The notes under the pieces are model-generated. The model made no database searches. It worked only from the letters and a program-made list of their open reading frames with translations, and was not told the DNA's origin. This document shows, in pieces, positions 1 through 9,700 of a stretch of DNA of 64,000 bases. Made by a program: the position numbers and the translations under genes. The DNA comes from Nissolia schottii (lineage: Eukaryota > Streptophyta > Magnoliopsida > Fabales > Fabaceae), in contig QANU01032022.1 of assembly GCA_003254905.1 (NCBI GenBank), forward strand, positions 55,111 through 119,110. The letters run 5' to 3'. Position 1 is the stretch's first letter. Every line of letters starts with the position of its first letter.

Positions 1-12
1 AGCTTGCGTTTA

Positions 13-25
13 GGCTCTGATACCA
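13..25 (-). other. tRNA-iMet primer-binding site of the pararetrovirus
   Basis: The minus strand reads TGGTATCAGAGCC, the complement of the initiator tRNA-Met 3' end used to prime minus-strand DNA synthesis in caulimovirids (and copia elements). It lies about 375 bases downstream of the viral TATA box, within the expected leader. Confidence 0.75.
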
Positions 26-396
26 AGCATACCGGGAGCCTATGCTACCATAAGAAATAACCATTACTTTAAGCAAGGGGAGATATTCGGCACACTCATG
101 AGCCACAGCTTACTCATAACAGTTATATCCCATAATAGATAGGACCGGAGTGCAAGGATCCTAATCCGGCATGTTTCTGATGTACAGGTTCCTCTGAAAG
201 AGGCAAGTACAGAGCATACTTCAAGCCTTGGATTCTCAATTGTCTTCTCCTTCTCAAGTTCTAAGAGAGCATGGGTCGATATAAGAATTCAAGTTTTCAG
301 GAAGAGGAAGGGAATTTAGAACGCCATAAGTTTTATAAGAGCAGAGGATATTATTCCTTCTGATTTTCGATATCTTACAATGGAGAGGAAGCCTCA

Positions 397-509
397 ATTT
401 ATAGAGGGCTAACCAGACTAGAAGACAAACAAAGGGATAAGCTAGAAATCCCAACTCGCATCCTAAGCCACACACGTATCCTGCTAAGGATAAGGTCGGT
501 TCTGCGTCA
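397..509 (-). promoter_or_regulatory. Pararetroviral promoter: TATA box and TGACG (as-1-like) motif
   Basis: The minus strand carries CTATAAATTGAGGC (TATAAAT at 397-403), followed downstream by a leader that runs to the primer-binding site. A TGACG motif at 505-509 lies about 105 bases upstream of the TATA box, recalling the as-1 element of caulimovirid full-length-RNA promoters. Activity is inferred, not shown. Confidence 0.55.
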
Positions 510-655
510 TTGTCTAGCCATACTAGGCTTTCCGGTTTCGGTAAATCTTGCATCTCATCATCGGAGAACTTAGGAGGACTTTCGACGTTCTTCTTTTTCT
601 TTCTTCCTTTCTTCGCCCTTAAACCTCTGGCACTTCTTGGAAATTGCCTTGGTGA

Positions 656-1060
656 TTATGCAGGGACTCCAATACTTGAGAATGGCAGAGGTACCCCAGC
701 TGGATCTTTTGTTGGAGTTTCCTTGCTGGTTTTTTGTCCTATTGGATGGTAACTATAAGAACCACATTCTCCCATTGGATCCCATTCAGGAAAACAGATG
801 ATGTCTAAGGGTTTAAGCCTATCACGGGTGGAATTGACTTGCGGGTGCTTTATATTAAAGCCACTGATTTCATGAAGATGGGCGATAAATTCTTCCTTAT
901 AAAAAGGTGGTGTGGCATCCTTCATGAAGAGGCTATAGAAATATGTCCCGCAGTTTCTGGCATGATTTTGGGTCCACAACATCTTGGTTTGTGGATGTTG
1001 GAAATATGGCCGATGCAGAACATAGAGAGACACTAGGTCCTTGGTTTGTTCCTCGTCCAT
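656..1060 (-). pseudogene. Pararetrovirus C-terminal polyprotein tail, fragment
   Basis: An open stretch of 134 codons lies downstream of the RNase H part of the relic. It holds an aromatic- and proline-rich segment (around PEWDPMGE) and a Pro/Thr/Ser-rich end. I place it in the virus by position and continuity with the upstream fragment (1088-1612); I do not recognise an enzymatic domain. It is separated from that fragment by stops. Confidence 0.5.
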
Positions 1061-1087
1061 TTTTCAAACATTGACCCGACCCAGTTC

Positions 1088-1612
1088 TTATTCAAGGTCT
1101 CTTCGCCAGAGTTTAATGGGCCGGTACCACTCTAGTATGCTCCACAAAGGACTTCCTTTATTGGTTTCGTCTTCTAGGAAAAGCTTCATTGGGAAGGTAG
1201 GAAATATGACAGGGTAGGTGTAGATCATGGTAATGCACCATAAGAACCATCTGTCAGACTCAAGAAAAGGTTTTCCAATCATTATGGCGAAAATGTTGAG
1301 ATAGGGAGCCATGGGATTGAACCAGTGTTGGTTCGGTTGGATATTGCCTTCTTTGAAAGAAATGGCCAAGTATCTAAACATTTGGGTGACAGCAAACTCT
1401 TTCAAGCAGGTAGGTGTGAGTGGTAAATCTGTTTTGAGATCAGGAGGGAAAGTGGTGTTGGTTGTCTCTGCAGTGGTTGGGTTAGAACTAGAAGCCCCTA
1501 TGTTCATCATAATGAGAGGATAGGAATGAGAGGAAGAGTGTATAGTAATCTGTTTGGAAGGTCTAGACAAAAAGTCTGGGATAAGGTTTTTGGTTCCCTT
1601 AATATGTTTCAC
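1088..1612 (-). pseudogene. Pararetrovirus region following RNase H, fragment
   Basis: This 174-codon frame begins with the segment that usually closes an RNase H domain (a GTKN motif followed by an aspartate and LSR). It is in a different frame from the RNase H fragment at 1609-1884, so a frameshift separates the two. The rest, hydrophobic and Trp-rich, is unassigned. It overlaps the previous fragment by four bases. Confidence 0.55.
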
Positions 1613-2754
1613 TGTGAAATCATATCTTGAAAATCATTTTTAAGTCTGAGGATGTGAGGGTTAGGAGGTACTCGGTTCTTGAATTCTAGGATCCGTGGGA
1701 AAGATGAGTTGTCCAATTGTACTTCAAATTGATGTCCTCGCAGGTGAAAGTCAAACTTCTGGATCCCATATTTTACTGCTAGGGTTTCTTTGAAGGTTGT
1801 ATGGTAATAGAGTTCTGCTGGCTTGAATTGGCCACTGGCATGACCACAGTAGTATTTCTGTCCTTCAGCTTCTTCTAGCAACATAGCTCCCTAATAGTAA
1901 TCACTTGCATCAGTCTGGAGGATTCTTTTTCCTTCTCTAGGGATCTTCAAAGCTGGCAGGTTCTTTGCTGCTTGCTTCAAATGCTTGACCGCCTCTGTTT
2001 GTTCTGGTCCCCACGGTGGAGGATTCTTCTTAAGGAGCTTGGTCAGCTTGGAAGTATGCTTGGACACTTGTGGAATGAAATCCCTAATATAATTGATGAT
2101 ACCAAGAAATTGTTGGATCTGTTTCACTCTCATTTCTTCATCTAGGAACTTTGGAAGTTCTTCAGCTATATGAGGCTGAGGGACATACTGTCCATGGGCA
2201 AAGTGCATTCCCAAGAAATCAATTTCTTTGGTACCTATCTGAGATTTTCGGGCTGAGAGCATTACTCCATGTTGGTCACAGATGTGGTAGAACTGGTCTA
2301 GGAGATGATGATGACTTTCTTCATCAGGGGAGAAAAGGAGGATATCATCAATATAGACTAGTGCACTGTGGAGGAGCGGCTCAAAGATCTTGGTCATGGC
2401 CTTTTGAAAAACAGAAGGTGCCACCTTTAAGCCAAAAGGCAAGACCGTCCATTGGTAATGGGCATTTGGGATGCAGTATGCTGTTTTGGGCCTAACTTTG
2501 GGCTATAGGCCCAACTGCCAGAATCCTGATTTGAGGTCAAATTTAGAAAAGATGTAGGCGTTTTTGATGTAGGTATACAGGGAATATATCTTTGGAAGAG
2601 GAAATTTGTCATCCTTCAAAAATTGATTGAGTGACCTGTAGTCAATGACAAGCCTTTTCTTTCCCCAAACCTGTTCAGACCTTTTATTTACATAAAAGGC
2701 TTGACAAGCCCAATTTGACTTTGTTGGCTCAATGAGACCTTGTTTCAGAAGCTG
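1609..2754 (-). pseudogene. Pararetrovirus reverse transcriptase and RNase H, interrupted
   Basis: The polymerase active-site motif YIDDILL is visible (about 2340), preceded by the conserved MPFGLK segment (about 2440) and followed by the thumb and RNase H region. The N-terminal fingers and palm lie in 2443-2754. The protease-RT-RNase H frame is continuous but is broken by stops at 2755-2757 (TAA), 2503-2505 (TAG) and 1891-1893 (TAG), the last at the start of the RNase H domain. It ends in TGA at 1609-1611, after which the frame changes. These lesions make it non-coding. Confidence 0.85.
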
Positions 2755-3348
2755 TTAGCATTCTTCAAACGCAGCCTTCCGATCGGAGGGAGACATCCCA
2801 GGATGGGTTGCCTTGGTAGGATTGATGTCTTCATTCATCTTAAGAGGTAACTCTACAAAGAATTCTTTGTTTTTCCACAGAGGATTTGAGTGGTGGAACA
2901 GATCATGACTGTCAGCACACATCTTCAAGAACTTCTCTTTGATTTCTTCATATTCAAGAGGGACTTCTGCCAGCGAGAAGAGTGTAGCCACAGGAGTGAA
3001 AGGCTTATAGTTCCTTCGAAACTTCAGACCGTGAGGGAAGATCTGGATTCTCTGGTTTTGGACTAAAACATCCATTCCAATCAGAAGATCTTTTCCCGAA
3101 AGGTCTGTACCGATGACCTTTGACCAGATAATGCAGTCGGGGAAGATTTTTATTCCAATCCGATTTTTTGTGATCAGATCAATTTTAAATCTTTTCCCAC
3201 TAGCACCAATTAAGGTATGCATCCTCTGCTCCCAAGCTTCAGATGGTAAAACCGCTGGATTCATCAAGGTCTTCATGGCTCCAGTATCTATGAATGCTAT
3301 GGCCTTGATTGGCTTGTGATACTTGGATGGAAGCATGTTGACTTCCAC
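2755..3348 (-). pseudogene. Pararetrovirus aspartic protease region
   Basis: A retroviral-type aspartic protease signature (FIDTGA) lies near the N-terminus (about 3288), followed by a second conserved block (LLIGMDVL, about 3083) typical of caulimovirid proteases. The frame runs toward reverse transcriptase but stops with TAA at 2755-2757. It overlaps the coat-protein frame (3297-3869) by 52 bases in another frame, which could be an ancient frameshift or the original gene overlap. Confidence 0.8.
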
Positions 3349-3869
3349 ATTTGGGAGTGGTGGTGCTTCAACACAGGAAAATTGTTATCTTCTTCCTCAG
3401 AGGTCTCGGATTCGTCACTGGTTTTGGGACTGGAGTAGTCAATGCCGAATACTGTATGAGCATCAGCTTCTTCTTGTTCATCATACCAGGACTCTACATC
3501 TTCATCGTCGTCAAGATCAAGGGTCTTAACGAGATGAACTGCCTTTTCTTTCTTGTTTGGGCATTGCTTAGAGAAGTCGCCCTGCTTTCCACAGATAAAG
3601 CATCTTCTGGCACTCTTTCCTCTTAATGGCTTCTTCTTGAAGAACCTCACCTTTTTCTTTTTCTTAGTGAAGTCTTTGTTTTTCTTTTTAAGAAAAGACT
3701 TAGGCTTGCAATTGCAGTTTTTGTCTTTGCACTTGATCTCCAGGTACTTCTTTTTGCAAGCTTTGGAATACTTCTTTCTGTTCTTAAGCAAGCCTTCAAA
3801 CATTTTTTGAAGGCTGTAAACTTTATCAAGAGCAGCATAGCAAGTTTGTTGAAGTTCTCCCAGAGTCAT
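3297..3869 (-). pseudogene. Pararetrovirus coat protein C-terminal part with CCHC knuckle
   Basis: A Lys-rich basic stretch (about residues 30-75) leads into a zinc-knuckle-like motif with cysteines at CFICGKQG and a terminal C before PNKK. The usual histidine position is held by Ser (FSKQC), so the CCHC is imperfect. An acidic Asp/Glu-rich tail follows. This basic-knuckle-acidic order is that of caulimovirid coat proteins. An in-frame stop separates it from the upstream core. Confidence 0.75.
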
Positions 3870-4028
3870 CTAAACAATGTCCTTTTGTAGGGCAGCAATC
3901 ATGCGGTGTATTTCTTCTTGAAGTTCTTCTGGCAAGGAGCTAAAATAAGTGTTTTTAAGACTAGGATCATTGTATCCATTTAGTTGATAGAACCGTTGAG
4001 ACATTCTTTGATAATGGCGTTCTATGTC

Positions 4029-4217
4029 CTATCTTTTGAGAGAGCAACACTTCATATCAAAATACTCCTTTCTGAGCTCCTTCATGGAGAGATTGCTATC
4101 TCCAATGAATTCTTGGTGAAGAACTGCAACGACCTTATCCACTGAACTAAGCTGATGGAATTGGTCCTGCTTCACTGCCCCTAGACTATGGTACCATTCT
4201 TTTAAGACTCCTGTCAT
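4029..4217 (-). pseudogene. Pararetrovirus coat protein core, fragment
   Basis: A 62-codon stretch with the W-Y-x-S-L and F-I-G-D segments and a C-terminal FDMKCCSL matches my recollection of the conserved caulimovirid coat-protein core. It is in the same frame as the zinc-knuckle fragment at 3297-3869, from which stops separate it. Recognisable but weaker similarity continues to about 4370. Confidence 0.6.
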
Positions 4218-4405
4218 GTGTCCACAGAATTATTCGACAACTTTGTATTGGTCTACATCTGCTGAAACCATCTTTGAGTCCATCCAAGCCTTGAAATCTA
4301 AGAGCCTTTTCCACCATTGTAAGGGAGGTATATTATCAATTGTAAACAGTGGAGATGCATTTCTTTTTTTTTTTCCTTTTGCCAGGGGGGCTACATCTTA
4401 TACGT

Positions 4406-4472
4406 ATACTTTATTTTATATATATATATAATATATATTTAATTGGTTATTTCTTGTCCCGGGGGACGTAAG

Positions 4473-4519
<47 letters not shown>

Positions 4520-4560
4520 TATTATATTATATTATTATTACTTTACATTACACATATATA
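4406..4560. repeat. Microsatellites (TA)n and (CATA)n
   Basis: (TA)n at about 4415-4440, (CATA)n at about 4471-4502 and a second (TA)n/(TTA)n run at about 4502-4545. No gene is seen. They sit at the border of the viral relic. Confidence 0.9.
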
Positions 4561-4955
4561 TTACTGTTGCCTAATCCCTTCCGCCTTTCTTTTCTCTAAT
4601 TTTTCTTTCGTTGATTTTGTGGTGGGCAACAGCCCTACGTGGCTTAAGTAATAGCCATAACCACAGAATCAGTTTTGATCATATTCGATTGCATTTGGTC
4701 CTTATTGTTTGTCGAGGCATTCTGGAATTTATTTTCATATTAGTGTATTTTACGGATTCCTTTGAGTCGTGAATAAATTCCAGTAATGACCGAAATCACC
4801 CCAAACTCGTGAAAGTCTTGCGGGATCGCGAAATCATTATTTTGACTGACGTTTTTGGAATTAAATTTAATAATTTAATTTTTCAGTCTTAATAATTGAC
4901 TCGTATTTATTTATTACGCGAAATCTTTGTAAGGGGAAAAATCCGAGATGTTACA
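4561..4955 (-). mobile_element. LTR fragment (5' end of a minus-strand Ty3/gypsy LTR)
   Basis: The segment ends with GATGTTACA, the complement of the TGTAACATC start shared by the large LTRs elsewhere in the window. It is AT-rich and without coding. The rest of the LTR is missing, probably lost where the viral relic lies. Confidence 0.45.
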
Positions 4956-5509
4956 CGCACCACTTCTAGCAGCTACCAAACTCCTGCCCGCCACCGTTTC
5001 CAACCGCCAACACCCTTTTCCGGCGACCAACCACCAGCATCACCTTCCTCCGCCGTTGCCACCACACAAAGTCGCAATCTGTTCCGACTTCCACTGTGCC
5101 GCCAATAGTGTCAAGGACACTGTTCATCAGCCACCGCATCCGTGTCTTTTCTAGCCACCATCACCACCTTCATGGTCGCCTCTTCCGTGCGGCCAAACTG
5201 CCCTGAAGTCACATCTCCATTGGACTTCCCATGCACTCTCATGTGCATCATCTCGTCTCTGACACAACAGCCACGTAGCATTGCTTCCCACTACACGTGA
5301 TGGCGCATCTGCTGCTTTCTCCAGCCGTCGCTTACGCAGCTATACTCGCCTCGTCATGCTCATTGTAGATCTGTTCTTCTATTCGTCATCCATACCCTTT
5401 GTCACAACATGTATCTTTTCGCTTCCACTTTCGCCACTATTGTGTGACTCATGGCTGCCTCTACCTCCATGTCTGCCACCGGTGTCTCTACTTACCACAG
5501 TGCCTACTT

Positions 5510-5800
5510 TCCAATGGTTCCAGTGATTCATTCCCATACCACTGTGCTTACTTTCTAGTGGTTTCGATGCTTCATTCCCGTGTCACTGTGCTTACTTTCT
5601 GGTGATTCCGGCGATTCATTCCCCTGCCACTGTGCCTACTTTCCGATGGTTCCGGTGCTTCATTCCTGTGTCACTATGCCTACTTTCCGATGCTTCATTC
5701 CCGTGTCATTGTGCCTACTTTAAGGTGGTTCCAATGCTTCATTCCCGTGTCACTGTGCCTACACCTTTCCAGTGGTTCCAGTGCTTCATTCTCGTGCTTA
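5510..5800 (+). repeat. Minisatellite of about 45-50 bp units
   Basis: Repeated units carry the core TTCATTCCCGTGTCACTGTG followed by a CCTACTTTC(C/T)(G/A)(A/G)TGG segment. At least five imperfect copies are present. The long open frames across 5281-5910 are low-complexity products of this repeat and are not called as genes. The upstream part (4956-5510) is unassigned C-rich DNA. Confidence 0.75.
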
Positions 5801-5909
5801 CCACTATGCCTCTTCCTTCGCCCGTTCCTCACTCCTGTTTGCCTTTCCTCCACGTGTGCCTCTGCCTCCTCCGCTTAATTGTAACAAGCTTAAAGCTCAA
5901 TGTGCTCTA

Positions 5910-6190
5910 GCTTGAGGGGGATAGTTAAGAATAAAAATAAATATATTCTATATCTTAGATTGATCTTATTTGATTTAGATTATTTTAGGTTGATTTACTT
6001 CCATTATGCATTGATTCTCTTCTTAGCCTATAAATAGGAACATCTCTATGTAGTGAGATACACAACAATATACATCAATTCCATAACCAACTTTCCATGT
6101 TCTTCCACTCTTACCAACTTTCAGATAGATATATGCCCTAACCAATTTATTTGAACCAAGATATATTCTTGGTCAAACTTTGATATTTAA
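5910..6190 (+). mobile_element. Copia-like polypurine tract and 3' LTR
   Basis: GCTTGAGGGGGA at 5910-5921 is a typical Ty1/copia polypurine tract. It is followed by an LTR-like sequence starting TAGTTAAGAATAA (the expected TG is mutated to TA) with a TATA box in CCTATAAATAGG (about 6028-6039). No pol sequence precedes it, so this is a non-autonomous or truncated element. The right end near 6190 is approximate. Confidence 0.6.
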
Positions 6191-6194
6191 CTAA

Positions 6195-6520
6195 TGTTTT
6201 TTGATAAAAGAAGAATTTCAATGAAAAAGTAATGAAATTACAGTCAGAAAGTAAGAGGATTAGAAATCCTCTATAAAGAGACAAGAACATAAACCAAAAA
6301 CTATAAAAGCTATCAATGGAGTAAAGCTTTTAAATCTCTCAATATTCATGAGGGAAAAACCTGTAAAAAGATTGTACGCTTTACAGCAAACAAATGATAA
6401 ATACCTAATCTTCTCCCACAAAACATGATTGTCTAAGAAATTTTCGTTGAAGACGTGAGAGTTGCATTCTATCCAAATGCACCTTTTACTTTTGCTTAAC
6501 TTTGTAGTTAAATACTTCAA
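6195..6520 (-). mobile_element. LINE 3' end (C-terminal tail of the ORF2 protein)
   Basis: The 86-codon minus-strand frame at 6260-6520 contains WIECNSHVFNE, close to the W-x-E-R-N-x-R-x-F motif at the end of plant L1 reverse transcriptase proteins, then an aromatic-rich tail. Downstream (6195-6259) is an AT-rich 3' end. The 5' part is absent, as is usual for LINE insertions. It lies immediately beyond the last recognisable exon of the BRCT gene. Confidence 0.5.
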
Positions 6521-6758
6521 AGTATAAATTCTTTATCATGGACTAGAAGCACTAGGGAGAAATACAATGGTACCATACAAATTCAGGAGTGCTGTTTAAT
6601 AATTGAAATGAATCAATTGTGGCAGTAGGATGCAAGAGAATAAGGAAAGATACAATGAAAAAGAAAAAACATATAAATATACTGATAACCAATTAGCAGA
6701 AGATTTATGCACAAGTATTACGAAATGGACGCAAGATTAGTGATCACTAGAAACAAAC

Positions 6759-9700
6759 CTTTCTCATACATAGAATTATAGGATGCTTCAAACGAGACAA
6801 GGTTGAACTTCTGTTGCCCCTTGAATTTGGAGGAGAGGGAATATCAAAGAGAATCACCCCACCAGATTTCCTTATAAGTGCTACCGCGTCCCTTTCCTTT
6901 TGACTAGATAACCCAGTAAGTAGGAACTCTGTACCTTGAAATATAAATTCATTCACAAACCTTCTGCAATACTTTGTCTGAGGATCTTTCAGAGAAAACT
7001 CAGAAGCAGTCAATGACTTTGAAACTCGTTGCCTTTTTGTTCTAACTGATGAACCTACATTATTGAAGGAAAAATTATAGTTAATTGCTACAAAAACCAA
7101 TGTGAAATCTGAAATATCCATTACACAACTAGAAACTAAAGCGTACATCTTCTGTATGAAGGTTCCAACTTGGACAATTTCCTTTTAGGATGAAGCTCCT
7201 CGACTTTTTCTAAGAACCGTACTTTCTTTCTGATTCCAACATTTTCACCATGGTATTTATTGCATTTGATGTGTAGCATATTGATATTATTTTGTTGGTG
7301 CTGAAGATCAGTTCTGATATCATTTATGACAGTCTTAGGTCCGAGCAAACTGTGGCATATCTTATTATTTAGAACAAGAGGTGAACTCCGCTCTTGTGTT
7401 GGTTCTTCTAATATGACATTTGCATCTGATGCTTTTATTGTTAACCCATCACTAGTCTTGTTATCAGTTATTTCTATAAATGGCTTATGGTCAACAAAAT
7501 CACTACCCATGATTTTTATTGTTAACCCATCACTACCCATGATTTTCTTCATCTCCATTTCCATGTTCACACTTGGATGCAGATAGACTTTCAGAAATCC
7601 GTGTTCCCAAAGATGCAGCACCATTAGTTAGAAGAGGAGTCACATTACAGTTCAGGTTGAGATCTTTGTTTTGTAGAGTTATGACATGAGTTTTAAGAGA
7701 GTTCATCCATTTCTGACCAATATGTTCAACCCTGGTTAACTCAAGCATTTGTTTAGCCTCCTTTGTTGCACTGATGGGAGTATCTTTTGAATCTAGGACA
7801 GGAGTCATTTGCTCATCACTACAGTTAGCATTCTCATCTGAGATCCTTTGAGAATTTTCCGCCTCAAATTCAGCGATGGACGGGACAAAATTTTCAGCAT
7901 TATTTTCTTTGTCAATGTCAGCATTGGAAACGGCATGTTCTGAAGAAATGCTACATGGAACGACAGAACAAAGAGAATCAATCACTGATAGACTGGAACA
8001 TCTGACCACGTCTTGAGAATGCAATATGCCATCATCAGGTTTGTTGTGTAAGCAATCAGAACGCATACTTAGCTGAGAACCACTTTTACACTTGGTGTCA
8101 TGCTTCAGCACACAAGAACTCTCGTCTGGAACAATATCTACAGATTCTGTAAGAAATCTCGTCTCTCTTAGGTGGAGCTTTGGAATCCAGTCTGCATTGT
8201 TCTGATTCAATGAAGATGGATCCAACTCCTTCCAAGAGGAAGACTGAGAAGGGGAAAAAAAAAAGCCAAATGGGCAAACTTATAGTAAAGAACGCAAACT
8301 ATTTGGCAGAAGTTTGCCTCCAATGAAAATATAAATTTTCCTGCAATAATAGTAATCAAAGAGGAAATGTGGCAACTAAGCATTTACCGAAAGCACGAGC
8401 AACTGATTAGGAAACAAAGTCGTTAAAGTGTCCACTGTCCACACTCAGGAAACTTGAAAAGCATTTATTATCCTTTGGTATGGCATAAACACTAAGAAGG
8501 TAATTGAATTATGTACAAAATCAGTTATGTTCTTTTCCATTTGAATAGTATTCATTAAAAAATGATAGAAAAAAAAAAGTTAAAATACGGATGGTAAACT
8601 AGAAAAAACAAACGTTGGCTAGCTATAGGCTTCACAATGTAACAATTGTTTTCTCAAAGGAGGAATTACTGTCAAAAACTATAAAGTCATAAACCAATAG
8701 CTAGCCAGCCTCTACTGTTCACAATGAACTTCCTCAAAGTCATTTATTTCCGATTAAATGAAGCCCCATGAATTGTCCCTCTAGAAACTGATACCAGCTA
8801 TACCCAATAATCCCCACAAAAAAAAAATCTCAGCATGCGAAGTTGTGCGACCCAACTTGAGGATTTTAGATGGTAAAATTCAGGATAAAGAATATTTTCT
8901 TTGCATGTTTCATTAGAAAGAATATATTACTGTCAAGAACCATCCCTTCCAAAAGCTTAAGTAGTTAGGTAGGGGCAATTGAAATGGTTTTATATCTTAA
9001 CACGCCCCCCTCAAGCAAAAGCTCGTTTGGCTTGAAGCGTGGACATTTTGTAGAAATGGGGTTAGCAAGGATTGAACTCTAAACCTCTTGATCATAGAAG
9101 CTTTGATATCATGTCAAGAACCATCTCTCTCAAAAGCTTAAGTTGTGAAAAAGAAATTGAATGGTTTTATATCTTAACAATTAGTAAGATGCTTCTAAAG
9201 AAAGAGTCCAACAACTCACAAAGTAACATTTCTTTAGAAGTTTTAGAATCCTTAGATCCACAGCAGCATATAATACATCAAAAACCAGTAACTGAGTCAG
9301 AATTCAGTTATTATGAATCTCTTGGTTGTAGAACCTGACAGGTTTCAGCATTAAATTGCCACAAAGGTTAAAGTATCCTAAACTTCACTAAAATATTAAT
9401 GAAGTCTAAAGGAAAGTCGGGAATGCATAGAAGCTTAAATCCTTATATCTTCCAACTTCTCCAACAAGCAATTACCACTTTGCGTCCAACGGCATCTCAT
9501 CGTTCCTTAAAATAAGGGGAAAACAAAAAAGACCTGATGGAGAATTGAAGTACGTCGAAGGGTTAACTCACCCTGATTGTGTCAACTAGTACACCAAATG
9601 AAAATGGAAAATTTGATGTTACTTGAAGAAGTGACAGGTATAGGAAAAAGAACAAACACCATACCTTACTTGTCCAACCTCCTAACCAGCGGCTTCTAAA

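Larger units (their letters stand above)
1..4370 (-). mobile_element. Endogenous pararetrovirus (Caulimoviridae) copy, degenerate
   Basis: Read on the minus strand, the order is coat-protein core, CCHC zinc knuckle, aspartic protease, reverse transcriptase, RNase H, a C-terminal tail, a TATA promoter and a tRNA-iMet primer-binding site. This permuted order, with the primer site downstream of pol and no LTR or integrase, is that of an integrated caulimovirid rather than a Ty3/gypsy element. The copy is cut by the window edge on the left and ends near 4370 beside T-rich and TA-repeat DNA, so the movement-protein end is not seen. Several in-frame stops and frame changes show that it is a non-functional relic. 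The genus is unresolved (florendovirus- or petuvirus-like are possibilities). Confidence 0.85.

Noticed and set aside
5281-5910. Overlapping 60-100 codon frames
   Set aside because: They follow the 45-50 bp minisatellite and are repeat artefacts.
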